Below are positions 17,191 to 26,697 of a stretch of DNA of 64,000 nucleotides, piece after piece; the stretch's first letter is position 1; every line of letters starts with the position of its first letter. Position numbers and translations under genes: made by a program. Below the pieces are notes generated by a model. The model worked only from the letters and a program-made list of their open reading frames with translations. It was not told where the DNA came from and made no database searches. This DNA is from JBFONV01 sp040779335 (GTDB taxonomy: Bacteria > Pseudomonadota > Gammaproteobacteria > Enterobacterales > Alteromonadaceae): contig JBFONV010000002.1 in the NCBI GenBank assembly GCA_040779335.1, positions 511,433 to 575,432 of the forward strand, read 5' to 3'.

Positions 17191-18447
17191 TTGGATATAT
17201 CTCGAGCAAAACCCCAAAAATTTAAGTTTAAAAAGTATCTACCTTGGCTGTTTGTCGTTGTGGTTGCGGCTGTAGCACTAAATTACTTGCGATTTTTAGG
17301 GGAAGCTGATTTTACCGTTGATAACAATACCGTTGTCTCTGATGCAGTGAAACGGGGTGCGTTTTCGGTCTCAGTAAGAGGCACTGGTTTGCTGATCCCT
17401 GACAATATCGAATGGCTATCAGCCAATGTCGAGGCGCGCGTTGAGCGCGTCGTAGTAAAACCCGGTAAGTTAGTAAAAAAAGGTGACCTGATCGTTGAGC
17501 TCAGCAATCCTCAGCTAGAACAATTGCTAGAAGAAACTCGCTGGGAATTAGAAGCTAGGCTTGCTGAAGCCAAAGCCGATAAGGTTGATAAAAAATCAGC
17601 ATTACTCGAACAAAAAGCAAAAATGCTCAACGCAAAACTTGATTATGAGAGCAGTAAACTCAAACAAGAAGCACACAACGAATTATTCCAAAAAAGCACC
17701 GGTGCTGTTTCTAAAATTGATTACGAACAAACCCGCTTAGAAACTACTCAACTCAAGCAACGTTGGCAAATACAGCAAGAAGTATACACCACCATGCAAG
17801 AGAATATTGAAGTACAAGCGGAAGCACGAGTTGCGCGCTTAAACAAAATGCGTAAAGAATTAGAACGTGCGCAACAACAAGTCAATAACCTAAAAGTATA
17901 TGCCACTATCGACAGTGTCGTCCAAGCCGTTCCAGTTGAGCCCGGTCAACGTATCGCCATGGGCGGTAATATTGCTCGCCTAGCTCAGCAAGACTCACTT
18001 ATCGCGGAACTGCAAGTACCTGAACTACAAATTGGCAGTGTTGCTATAGGACAGCGAGTTATTGTTGATACTCGTAACAATAAAGTTGAAGGTGTTGTTT
18101 CTCGTGTTGATCCGGCCGTGGTTAATGGCAACGTCCAAGTTGATGTTACCTTCATCGATTCGCTCCCCGAAGACGCACGCCCCGATCTAGCGGTAGATGG
18201 TGAAATTAAAATTGCCGAAATTACCGATGCTCTTTATGTTAATCGTCCCTTATTCGCCCAAAGCCAAAGCAGCATTTCTCTTTATAAACTCAGTGATGAC
18301 GGTAATTTTGCCGAACGTGTAACCGTTAATTTGGGCAAAGGTTCGGTTAACCAAATTCAAGTACTCGATGGTTTGGCTGAAGGCGAGAGGATCATTATCT
18401 CAGACTCATCTAGCTGGGATACCTATCAAAAAATTCGTCTTAACTAA
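17191..18447 (+). CDS. HlyD-family periplasmic adaptor of ABC exporter
   Basis: The start is taken as TTG at 17191, 8 bases after GGAG. A GTG at 17182 is also in frame but overlaps that ribosome-binding site. The protein of about 418 residues has one N-terminal membrane anchor (WLFVVVVAAVALNYLRFL), a split lipoyl domain (VVVKPGKLVKKGDLIVEL, later VPVEPGQRIAMGGN), a long coiled-coil hairpin (about 130-240) and beta-barrel/membrane-proximal domains. It is the adaptor linking an inner-membrane ABC pump to an outer-membrane channel. It is the first gene of the sigma-54 operon, with ATPase and permease following. Confidence 0.9.
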   Translation: MDISRAKPQKFKFKKYLPWLFVVVVAAVALNYLRFLGEADFTVDNNTVVSDAVKRGAFSVSVRGTGLLIPDNIEWLSANVEARVERVVVKPGKLVKKGDLIVELSNPQLEQLLEETRWELEARLAEAKADKVDKKSALLEQKAKMLNAKLDYESSKLKQEAHNELFQKSTGAVSKIDYEQTRLETTQLKQRWQIQQEVYTTMQENIEVQAEARVARLNKMRKELERAQQQVNNLKVYATIDSVVQAVPVEPGQRIAMGGNIARLAQQDSLIAELQVPELQIGSVAIGQRVIVDTRNNKVEGVVSRVDPAVVNGNVQVDVTFIDSLPEDARPDLAVDGEIKIAEITDALYVNRPLFAQSQSSISLYKLSDDGNFAERVTVNLGKGSVNQIQVLDGLAEGERIIISDSSSWDTYQKIRLN

Positions 18448-18545
18448 CTGGCATTAGTTAACTGGCATAAATGAACAGACATAAATTAATCCCAAATTTA
18501 ACAAATATCTGCAACAATTAACGCAGAAGATAAGGAACAGTTGTT

Positions 18546-19262
18546 ATGAGTAATACATTAATAAAATTAGAAAATATAGAGAAAGTATTTTACACCGAAG
18601 ATGTTGAAACACATGCGCTGAGCAATATCACCCTAACCATCAATAAAGGTGAATACGTCTCCATTTCTGGTCCTTCTGGTTGTGGAAAATCAACCTTATT
18701 ATCTTTACTCGGTTTATTAGACACTAGCACTGGTGGTTTTTATCAATTAGCAAGCCACGACGTTTCTGATATTTCCAAAAAAGAACGCGCGCGTATCCGT
18801 AATATGGAAATTGGTTTTATATTCCAATCGTTTAATTTGATCAGTGATCTTGATGTTGAAGAAAATGTGGAGTTACCACTTACTTACCGTAAAGATCTTA
18901 GTAAGACACAAAGAAAGCAAATGGTAAAAGAGGCGCTCAACAAAGTAGACATGTCGCACCGAGCGAATCATTTCCCCTCTCAGCTCTCTGGTGGTCAACA
19001 GCAACGTGTTGCCGTGGCACGCGCCATTGCTGGCAATCCTTCTATCATTCTCGCGGATGAGCCAACCGGTAATTTAGATTCTAAAAACGCCTCCGCGGTA
19101 ATGGCATTATTAGATACCTTACATGCAGAAGGCGCAACAATTTGCATGGTAACTCATGATCCTCGCTCGGCTGAACAAGCGGATAGAACTATCGAAATAC
19201 TCGATGGTCAAGTAGTCGCTGACCATGTCAAATCTGCTCCAATTAACACAGCAATAGCATAA
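18546..19262 (+). CDS. MacB/LolD-type ABC exporter ATPase
   Basis: The 238-residue ATPase has every motif: Walker A GPSGCGKST (42-50), Q-loop in IFQSFN, signature LSGGQ (147-151), Walker B IILADE (167-172), D-loop NLDS and switch histidine H204 in MVTHD. It belongs to the MacB/LolD/FtsE branch that pairs with FtsX-type permeases and acts by mechanotransmission rather than direct transport through the membrane. It is 14 bases from the permease gene. Confidence 0.94.
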   Translation: MSNTLIKLENIEKVFYTEDVETHALSNITLTINKGEYVSISGPSGCGKSTLLSLLGLLDTSTGGFYQLASHDVSDISKKERARIRNMEIGFIFQSFNLISDLDVEENVELPLTYRKDLSKTQRKQMVKEALNKVDMSHRANHFPSQLSGGQQQRVAVARAIAGNPSIILADEPTGNLDSKNASAVMALLDTLHAEGATICMVTHDPRSAEQADRTIEILDGQVVADHVKSAPINTAIA

Positions 19263-19276
19263 TAGAGGAACGCGAT

Positions 19277-21694
19277 ATGATTGCTCAAGATTTTAAATAT
19301 GCGCTGAGGCTGCTGTCTAAAAAGCCTGGTTTTACCTTATTAACGACGCTGGTGATGGCCGCCGGAATTGGTTTAAGCGTTTACATGTTTTCATTTTTTA
19401 ATACCGTTCTTTACAAAGACCTAGCGTTTGAAGATGGCGACTCGATTGTACTAATCAGTGGTTCCGAAAATAGGTCGATGAGCCGAAATAAAATAAGTAA
19501 ATTAGATTACGATGAAATCCAAAAAAACATCAAAGGATTGTCTGAATTTGGTGCTTATTATAACCAGAGCATTAACGTTGCAGGCCGAGATGGTGCAAGA
19601 CGCTATAACGCGGTATTTGCTTCAGCCAATATTTTTGACATTACCCGCACCAAACCTCTAAAGGGACGCGCGTTTACTCCCAGTGAAAATGCAGTCGGCG
19701 CAGAGGATGTTGTCGTGATCAACTATGACCTTTGGCAGAACCAATTAGGCGGTGATCCAAATGTTATTGACCAAATATTACAAGTCAATGGCAAGAGTCA
19801 TCGTATAGTTGGCATTATGCCGCAAGGGTATTATTTCCCAAATGTCGCCCAGCTATGGTTGCCAATCAAAAACAACCCGAGCCAATTAACGCGAGAACAA
19901 GCAATTTCAGTTAACGCTATTGCCCATATTAAACCAGACATGACGTTAGACGGCATTAACAAGCAACTAAACGTTATTATGAAACGAATAGAGACACAGT
20001 ACCCAGAAACGAATTCAGGTATAGGTGCATACGCAACGACTATACCAGGAAGTGGCGCGGCAGATGGCCAACCCGTCATCTATTCAATGCATATTGTTGC
20101 CATACTCATTTTAGTATTGGCATCAATTAATGTCGGTAATTTATTATTATCGCGCGCTGTAGAACGTGGTAAAGAAACAGCTATTAGAGTTGCTTTAGGT
20201 GCTCCTCGTTCACGTTTAATAAGCCAAATGCTTTGGGAAAGCGCTATTATTTGCTGTTTAGGTGGTGTCATTGGTTTACTTATTGTTGCCTGGGGACTTG
20301 AAGTCACACAATCAATTGTTTCGACTTTCTTTATCGATCCACCAGCGTTTTGGTGGGTATTCGGAATTGATGCCTACACTATTAAACTTTTCCTAGCAAT
20401 TCTCGTCGGCACTATTTTAGTCACGGGGTTACTACCCGCTTGGAAAAATTCAGGGAGTGATTTTAACGCCGTTCTGCGAGACGGTACACGCGGTGCTTTA
20501 GGTAAAAAAGCCGGTAGATTAAACAAAATATTAGTGATCAGCGAAATTTTTATTTCGATGGCCGTGCTTATTGCCGCTGCGGTTATGGTATATGCCGCAT
20601 ATAAACAAAGTAACGATGATATCGGGGCGAATACCGATAATACTTTAACCGCGAGAGTATTGTTGTCGGCATCAGATTACGATACAGATGAGAAAAAAGT
20701 ACAATTCGCTAAAACACTGCAATCTCGTTTAGAAAATGGTGTTGGCGTAGAAAACGTCATGATCACCACTACACTACCTGGTGACTATGCTATTCAAACG
20801 TCGATAGCGATAGAAGGTAATGAGTATACTCAAAATAAAAATACCAGTTATCCAAAAGCAAATTATGTGTCAATTATGCCGGGTTCCTTAGCGAAATTAG
20901 GTGTTGAGTTAAAGCAAGGTAGATATTTTAATAATACTGATGATGGGCTAAATAAAAGCTCGGTATTAGTATCAGAAAGTTTTGAAAAAACCCATTTTGC
21001 TAACGGTTCAGCTATAGGCAAACGTATCCAAGTTATTGACGATAAGGATAACAACTGGTTATCAATTGTCGGCGTCGTTGAAGACACCATTCAAGGTGGC
21101 CGTGACGATATCAAGTACCCTGTGGTATTTAGACCTTTTACCCAACTACCTCGTAGTCAAGTATCTATCGCCATACATATGAAAGCGAGTCAGTCTATAG
21201 TGACAGACACTTTGCGTAGAACATTACAGTCAATTGACCCATTATTGCCTTCATTTAAAATTGAAACCTATACCCAGAGCAATGATAGGCATACAGCTCC
21301 TATTCAATTTATCAGTAAATTAATTTCTCTATTTGGTTTAGCCGCGACATTTCTCGCAGCTAGCGGTATCTATGGGGTAATGTCGAATACCATTAATCAA
21401 AGAACGCAAGAAATAGGCATTAAACGAGCATTAGGCGCTGACGAAGACATTATTACTAAAGAGTATTTACTCACAGGCTTCAAACAGCTGTTATGGGGGG
21501 GGATCCCAGGCGTACTTTTAGGGTCAGGAATGGGGTTTGCAATGTCACAAACATTCGCCACAGGCACTACCTCTTTAGTAGTGATCAGCGTAGTAGTTAC
21601 TACATTAATTAGTTGTATTGTTATGTACGCAACTTATGCTCCTACTCAGCAAGCACTGCAATTAGAGCCAAGTGACGCTCTACATTACGAATAG
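19277..21694 (+). CDS. double FtsX/MacB-type ABC permease
   Basis: The 805-residue protein has two MacB_PCD-FtsX modules. A first helix (about 17-39) precedes a large periplasmic domain (about 40-265), then helices near 270, 315 and 370. The second half repeats the plan with a helix at about 415-437, a periplasmic domain (about 440-670) and three C-terminal helices (about 680-800). This duplicated form resembles the ADOP group of permeases linked to export of antimicrobial peptides, macrolides or lipoproteins. The substrate is unknown. The context (adaptor, ATPase, HK, sigma-54 RR) suggests an inducible defence pump. Confidence 0.9.
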   Translation: MIAQDFKYALRLLSKKPGFTLLTTLVMAAGIGLSVYMFSFFNTVLYKDLAFEDGDSIVLISGSENRSMSRNKISKLDYDEIQKNIKGLSEFGAYYNQSINVAGRDGARRYNAVFASANIFDITRTKPLKGRAFTPSENAVGAEDVVVINYDLWQNQLGGDPNVIDQILQVNGKSHRIVGIMPQGYYFPNVAQLWLPIKNNPSQLTREQAISVNAIAHIKPDMTLDGINKQLNVIMKRIETQYPETNSGIGAYATTIPGSGAADGQPVIYSMHIVAILILVLASINVGNLLLSRAVERGKETAIRVALGAPRSRLISQMLWESAIICCLGGVIGLLIVAWGLEVTQSIVSTFFIDPPAFWWVFGIDAYTIKLFLAILVGTILVTGLLPAWKNSGSDFNAVLRDGTRGALGKKAGRLNKILVISEIFISMAVLIAAAVMVYAAYKQSNDDIGANTDNTLTARVLLSASDYDTDEKKVQFAKTLQSRLENGVGVENVMITTTLPGDYAIQTSIAIEGNEYTQNKNTSYPKANYVSIMPGSLAKLGVELKQGRYFNNTDDGLNKSSVLVSESFEKTHFANGSAIGKRIQVIDDKDNNWLSIVGVVEDTIQGGRDDIKYPVVFRPFTQLPRSQVSIAIHMKASQSIVTDTLRRTLQSIDPLLPSFKIETYTQSNDRHTAPIQFISKLISLFGLAATFLAASGIYGVMSNTINQRTQEIGIKRALGADEDIITKEYLLTGFKQLLWGGIPGVLLGSGMGFAMSQTFATGTTSLVVISVVVTTLISCIVMYATYAPTQQALQLEPSDALHYE

Positions 21695-21813
21695 GACTAA
21701 CACTATCGGGAGGGATAATAAGTATTACAATTATCCCTCTAATATTAACCCCTTAGAATTAATGTACAATCCGTATATACTGGTATTGATGCAGTGATAA
21801 ATAAGTTGAGGCA

Positions 21814-23187
21814 ATGAAAGAAAAAATATTATTAGTTGATGATGATACAGACGTACTATCAGCGTTAAAAATGTTACTGGTCAGTGAAGGATACGCCGTT
21901 ATCTTAACTCAATCACCTGAAGCTGCATTAGCGGCAGTGCGCAGAGAAGAGATAGCACTAACATTAATGGATTTAAATTATTCACAAGATACAACATCCG
22001 GTGAAGAAGGTTTAGCGTTAATAGAAGCAATAAGAAAAATTGATGAATACCTGCCAATAGTTGTAATGACAGGTTGGGCAACCATAGAAGTTGCAGTAAG
22101 TACGATGCAAAATGGTGCCAATGATTTTGTACAAAAACCTTGGGATATAGATCGTTTAATTGCCATCATCAAAAACCAGATAAAGCTCGCCAATAGTGAA
22201 AAAAACTCACAAAAACTCTTTCAACAAAATGAGTTACTGCAACAACAAGTGGACAGCGAATACAAAGGTGAAGTGATTGCTAAATCTGCTGCTATGCAAA
22301 AAACCATGACCATTATCGACCAGGTTGCTAAGAGTAATGCTAGCGTATTATTAACGGGAGAAAATGGCACAGGTAAAAGTATGTTCGCTCGATACATTCA
22401 CGAGCACTCCCCTCGCAGCAATGCCAATCAAATATCGGTAAATATGGGCGCTGTAACCGAAGCCTTATTTGAAAGTGAGATGTTTGGTCATGTAAAAGGG
22501 GCATTTACCGATGCAAAATCAACCCGTATTGGTCGATTTGAGCTAGCCGACAACGGCACTTTATTTCTCGATGAAATAGCTAATACGCCTTATTCACAGC
22601 AAAGTAAATTATTACGGGTACTCGAAGACAGTGAATTCGAAAAAGTAGGCTCTAACAAAACCTTGTCGGTTGACGTTCGACTAATTTCCGCCACCAATGC
22701 CAATTTAGAGCAAGCGGTTGAAAACAGCGAATTTCGCAAAGACCTACTCTATCGTATAAATACTATTGCCATTGAAATTCCTCCACTAAGAGAGCGAAAA
22801 GAAGATATTATTCCACTAGCAGAGTCATTTTTGCGAAAAAATGCCACTAAACATGAACAAGATACGCTGACTATTAGTGCTGACGCACGAAAGGCATTAA
22901 CAACATATGATTGGCCAGGTAACATTAGAGAGCTAAACCATGTAATGGAGCGTGCTCAAATCCTGTGTCAAAACAATACCATTGACGTCGATGATTTGGG
23001 ATTACCACAAAATTCCAAAAAAGCTGTCTCAACAGAGATCATAACCGATGAACTGGCAACGCTAGAATCAATAGAACTTGATATTATCGATCAGCGGTTA
23101 AGCTATTTTAATGGCAATGCACTCAAGGCTGCAAAATCATTAGGATTAAGTCGGAGCGCGTTTTATCGGCGATTAGAAAAAATATAA
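21814..23187 (+). CDS. sigma-54-dependent response regulator (NtrC type)
   Basis: The 457-residue protein has a receiver domain with phospho-acceptor D53 and conserved DDD at 9-11, a sigma-54 interaction AAA+ domain (Walker A GENGTGKS, Walker B TLFLDEIAN) and a C-terminal Fis-type helix-turn-helix (AAKSLGLSRSAFYRRLEKI). The sigma-54 contact loop reads GAFTDA (229-234) rather than GAFTGA, a variant seen in this subfamily. It would be phosphorylated by the histidine kinase 24 bases downstream and activate promoters at -24/-12. The best candidate targets are its own operon and the operon starting at 27381. Confidence 0.94.
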   Translation: MKEKILLVDDDTDVLSALKMLLVSEGYAVILTQSPEAALAAVRREEIALTLMDLNYSQDTTSGEEGLALIEAIRKIDEYLPIVVMTGWATIEVAVSTMQNGANDFVQKPWDIDRLIAIIKNQIKLANSEKNSQKLFQQNELLQQQVDSEYKGEVIAKSAAMQKTMTIIDQVAKSNASVLLTGENGTGKSMFARYIHEHSPRSNANQISVNMGAVTEALFESEMFGHVKGAFTDAKSTRIGRFELADNGTLFLDEIANTPYSQQSKLLRVLEDSEFEKVGSNKTLSVDVRLISATNANLEQAVENSEFRKDLLYRINTIAIEIPPLRERKEDIIPLAESFLRKNATKHEQDTLTISADARKALTTYDWPGNIRELNHVMERAQILCQNNTIDVDDLGLPQNSKKAVSTEIITDELATLESIELDIIDQRLSYFNGNALKAAKSLGLSRSAFYRRLEKI

Positions 23188-23211
23188 GTTAGGGCTAACG
23201 ATGGACCATCA

Positions 23212-24537
23212 ATGCAATTAAAAAAATCCTTTGAATCGCAACTCGCGCAGCTTTTACTCATCGCCTCCTTACCACCATTTCTCCTATTGTTATGGGTAAT
23301 GTTTTACGCCAATATTTCGATTTTTTTAATCATGCTTACCACCTTATTTGGCAGCTTAAGTATTATTTATTGCTACAATAAAGTTCATCGAAAATCCGCT
23401 TACCAGTTTCGCAGTTTAAGCAATTTACTCGATGCTATGATCCACGAAGACTATACACTTAGAGCGCGAGCCAGCACTGGCGATATTGCGTTGAATGAAC
23501 TGGTTGTCGCCATCAATACCTTAGCAAAACGTCTCAATAAACAGCGCATTGAAAATGTAGAAAGTCAGATGTTACTAAACACAGTGATCAATCATATTGA
23601 TGTTGCCATTATTGCGCTGAATGCGAACAACGAACTCGTATTGATTAATCCCGCAGCCCAAAAGTTGCTAGGAATCGATAATATTGAATTGCCCAATAAT
23701 TCACTTAAACAACTGGAACAATTAGGGCAACTCGTTAACGGCCAAAATCAGGTGATGCCATTAACCTTAGGTCATCAAAACGGTAAATTTAATGTTCATA
23801 TGGAAGAGTTTCGCGAAGCGGGAAAACCCCATAAATTATTATTTATTACCGATGTGAGTAACCTATTAAGAAGCGAAGAAAGAAATGCATGGCAAAGTTT
23901 AGTGCGAGTGATCAGCCATGAAATTAATAATTCGCTGGCCCCTATATCATCGATTAGCCAAACCTTAAAACGCACCTTATCCCGTCAAGATGATGCTGAA
24001 GCATGTCGCTCCGATTTACTTGAAGGCCTTGCAATTGTTGCTCAGCGTGCTAGCAATTTAACTGAGTTCGTCAACAGTTATAAGCAAATCGTTCGATTAC
24101 CACAACCGAAAAAACAAGCGACATCAATAACCAATTTAATAGATAAAGTGATTCCACTTTTTCACAATAAAAATGTCACGGTAGTCACATCCAACGATGT
24201 TGAATTATTTATTGATCCGATCCAGTTAGAACAGGTACTCATTAATTTGATCAAAAATGCGGTCGAATCCGTTGAGCAAACCCAAAATAAGGGGCAAGTA
24301 ACCTTGAGTTGGGAAGTAGACGATGAGCAATTCATTCTGACCATCAGTGACGAAGGGAGTGGTATCAGCAATACTGATAATTTGTTTGTGCCCTTTTACA
24401 CCACTAAAAAACAAGGTTCTGGCATTGGTTTGGTGCTGTGTCGACAAATTTTAGAAGTGCATAATGGTCAACTTAGTTTAATAAATAGAAAAGATAGAAA
24501 TGGCTGTTTAGCCATTATTGAATTACCGCTAAAGTAA
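23212..24537 (+). CDS. sensor histidine kinase, partner of the sigma-54 regulator
   Basis: The 441-residue kinase has two N-terminal membrane helices (about 11-30 and 33-53) with almost no periplasmic loop, a HAMP-like linker, a PAS domain (about 110-215), the phospho-acceptor H236 in RVISHEINNSLAPI and an HATPase domain (N box NLIKNAVES, G1 DEGSGI, G2 GSGIGLVL). The tiny extracellular part suggests sensing within the membrane, via the PAS domain or through the neighbouring permease. It is the last gene of the exporter operon and ends at a bidirectional terminator. Confidence 0.93.
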   Translation: MQLKKSFESQLAQLLLIASLPPFLLLLWVMFYANISIFLIMLTTLFGSLSIIYCYNKVHRKSAYQFRSLSNLLDAMIHEDYTLRARASTGDIALNELVVAINTLAKRLNKQRIENVESQMLLNTVINHIDVAIIALNANNELVLINPAAQKLLGIDNIELPNNSLKQLEQLGQLVNGQNQVMPLTLGHQNGKFNVHMEEFREAGKPHKLLFITDVSNLLRSEERNAWQSLVRVISHEINNSLAPISSISQTLKRTLSRQDDAEACRSDLLEGLAIVAQRASNLTEFVNSYKQIVRLPQPKKQATSITNLIDKVIPLFHNKNVTVVTSNDVELFIDPIQLEQVLINLIKNAVESVEQTQNKGQVTLSWEVDDEQFILTISDEGSGISNTDNLFVPFYTTKKQGSGIGLVLCRQILEVHNGQLSLINRKDRNGCLAIIELPLK

Positions 24538-24576
24538 AGTGTTAAGAACCACCTACCCGAAAATTAGACAATAAAA

Positions 24577-24603
24577 AAGTCGGATGTTTTTAGCACCCGA
24601 CTT
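24577..24603. terminator. bidirectional terminator between convergent operons
   Basis: AAGTCGG and CCGACTT form a 7-bp stem around a 13-base loop, with an A tract on the left (24573-24578). It serves the kinase gene on the plus strand and the outer-membrane protein gene on the minus strand. Confidence 0.8.
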
Positions 24604-24629
24604 ATACAACTTTATTTCTTTAGAACACC

Positions 24630-25457
24630 TTAAAACTGAAAAGTTAAACCAACATCAATGACATCATAATCTGACTCGTCAGTATTGGCACCATAACCAG
24701 CCGATAGTGCAATGTTTTTGTTGATAAAATGTTTCACACCAAGGCGATAGTTGTCATTATCATCATAATCAGCTGATATCGAGGTATTATCGTCAAAATA
24801 ATAACTAGCCGATGCACCCCAATAATTATCGTATTTACCATCTTGATACATTAGCTCTGTGATAAAATACTGACCCTGATTAAGTTTCATAAAATACTTT
24901 GCAGAGATAGATTTATAGTCAAAATCATTATCGCTACGAGCGGTAAAACCTAAATAATCACTGCCATTGATTTGATGATTGTAAGCTGCCGAGAATAAGT
25001 ATTCAGTACCACCATCATCCAAATCTAGCACTTCTGCCTGAACGAGAAAGTTTTTACTAAATAAGTACCCCAACCGCAGTGAAGTTGCATCGCTATCGCC
25101 ATCATCATAATCAGTATTTTGATAGCTCGCACCAATGAGAAACTTACCGAGAAAATACTCCCCTCCAATGCGCAATGAGTCACTTGACGCATCATAAGTA
25201 TCATCATCCAAACTGGTGTGCATATAGCTAGCAAAAATATTTGACGTGGTATTGATATAATCAAATTGGTCTAATGGACCTAAAGTCGATTTTTTACTTA
25301 AATAATAAGTGGTATTTAACATCGACGTATCGATTGATACATTATCAGCCTCTGTTTTCATATATTGTGCATTAGAGATTGATTGGTAATCTTCAGCAAC
25401 GGCATAACCAGACGTTAATAACAACACGGTAAAAGAAGATAGGGTAAAGCGTTTCAT
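24630..25457 (-). CDS. putative outer-membrane beta-barrel protein
   Basis: The start is placed at 25457, where AAAGGA lies about 10 bases upstream and a signal peptide (MKRFTLSSFTVLLLTSGYAVA) begins. The longer open frame to 25610 adds an implausible leader. The mature part of about 254 residues is a series of amphipathic strands, rich in Asp, Tyr and Asn at turns (SADYDDNDNYRLGVKHF), ending in LTFQF with the terminal phenylalanine recognised by the BAM machinery. Strand count suggests a mid-size barrel of about 12 strands. It may be the outer-membrane part of the sigma-54-controlled set, although 190 bases separate it from the TPR gene. Confidence 0.75.
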   Translation of the reverse strand: MKRFTLSSFTVLLLTSGYAVAEDYQSISNAQYMKTEADNVSIDTSMLNTTYYLSKKSTLGPLDQFDYINTTSNIFASYMHTSLDDDTYDASSDSLRIGGEYFLGKFLIGASYQNTDYDDGDSDATSLRLGYLFSKNFLVQAEVLDLDDGGTEYLFSAAYNHQINGSDYLGFTARSDNDFDYKSISAKYFMKLNQGQYFITELMYQDGKYDNYWGASASYYFDDNTSISADYDDNDNYRLGVKHFINKNIALSAGYGANTDESDYDVIDVGLTFQF

Positions 25458-25647
25458 GTAATACATTTCCTTTTTGTATCTATTTGTTTTCACGTTAAAT
25501 ATTATCAAATGCAGGTGTAAATTATCGTTTAAACATGTATCAAAATGTATAAAGATGTCGAATGAATCGCTTAGTTCAACGAGTAACTTTTTGGAAAGCG
25601 ATTTACGCAATCACGTTATGTTTTTAACGACAAATCGACAGCCAAAA

Positions 25648-26655
25648 TCAGCCTAGTTTTCTTGCTCGTTTTTTGGCTTTACTTTTTAATTCTTTGTCGT
25701 GGGTTTCCTGTATAAGTTCTTGATATAGTTCTTTTGCTTTAAACACCTCACCTTTATATTCAACAATATTGGCAAGTCGATATTTAGCCCACTCTTTTGT
25801 CGGCATCATATCTTGGATTTCCGCGCTTGCGATATATTGACTTAAGGCTTGTTCCCCTTCGTCTAAATAGCTTTTACTCAATACACTTGTGCGACCTATT
25901 TGGTACATCGCCATGTATTGAGATTTACGCTGTTGCGCAGATAGCGCTGATATAGACGCAGCCTTTGTTAATTCATCAACGGCATGGTCAAATTGTTCTT
26001 GTTGTTGAAAGTACATACCCCGTACATAGAACACCGCTGGTTCATCAGGAAAATCAATCACGGCGGTATTATAGATTTCATCAAATCTGTCGTGTTGTTC
26101 AAGTTTTGCATATACCTTCATTAGTGCAACAGCACCTGCACGCGCATCTAATGCCTCAATGGCTTTTGCTTGTGCTAACGCGACATCAGTATCTCCGCCT
26201 ATAATACTAGGAGCAACGAGATGCACAGTCAGTAAACTTTGACGATATTTGATATTGTCTGGCGCATTCAAAACAGCTTTAGAGAAAGCTTTAACAATAT
26301 CTTTGGCATAGCTCATTTTGCTGAACATATTAACGTTTTCGGATTGTGCAGCCATGATTTGACCATGTACAAAATAGATATCACCATTAGTATTATTTAG
26401 CGATAACGCCTGCTCAATGAGGTCTTCCGCTTGATCTAAGTTTTTATTATCTAGCGCTATTTTGGCCAGATATAAATACTTATTAAAATCCTCATCCCCC
26501 CCTTTTGTTAACAAGTTAGCCGCTTGAGCTAAATTTCCACTTTCATAAGCCGCTATACCTTGCTCTATATCTAAAGACATTGTTGCTGAACCATAAGCAA
26601 ATGTTGATATCGACATTGCGTAACTTAGCGCTGAAATCAGTAATAATTTTTTCAT
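25648..26655 (-). CDS. secreted TPR-repeat protein
   Basis: The 335-residue protein has a signal peptide (to about residue 24) and six or more TPR-like helical hairpins (IAAYESGNLAQAANLLTKGG, LDQAEDLIEQALSLNNTNGD, DHAVDELTKAASI and others). It should be periplasmic and act as a protein-binding scaffold. It lies 42 bases downstream of the membrane-protein gene, probably in the same sigma-54-driven transcript. Confidence 0.85.
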   Translation of the reverse strand: MKKLLLISALSYAMSISTFAYGSATMSLDIEQGIAAYESGNLAQAANLLTKGGDEDFNKYLYLAKIALDNKNLDQAEDLIEQALSLNNTNGDIYFVHGQIMAAQSENVNMFSKMSYAKDIVKAFSKAVLNAPDNIKYRQSLLTVHLVAPSIIGGDTDVALAQAKAIEALDARAGAVALMKVYAKLEQHDRFDEIYNTAVIDFPDEPAVFYVRGMYFQQQEQFDHAVDELTKAASISALSAQQRKSQYMAMYQIGRTSVLSKSYLDEGEQALSQYIASAEIQDMMPTKEWAKYRLANIVEYKGEVFKAKELYQELIQETHDKELKSKAKKRARKLG

Positions 26656-26697
26656 CGTTTTTCCTTATAAAATTTATTGGTTTATGTGCCGTTGACA

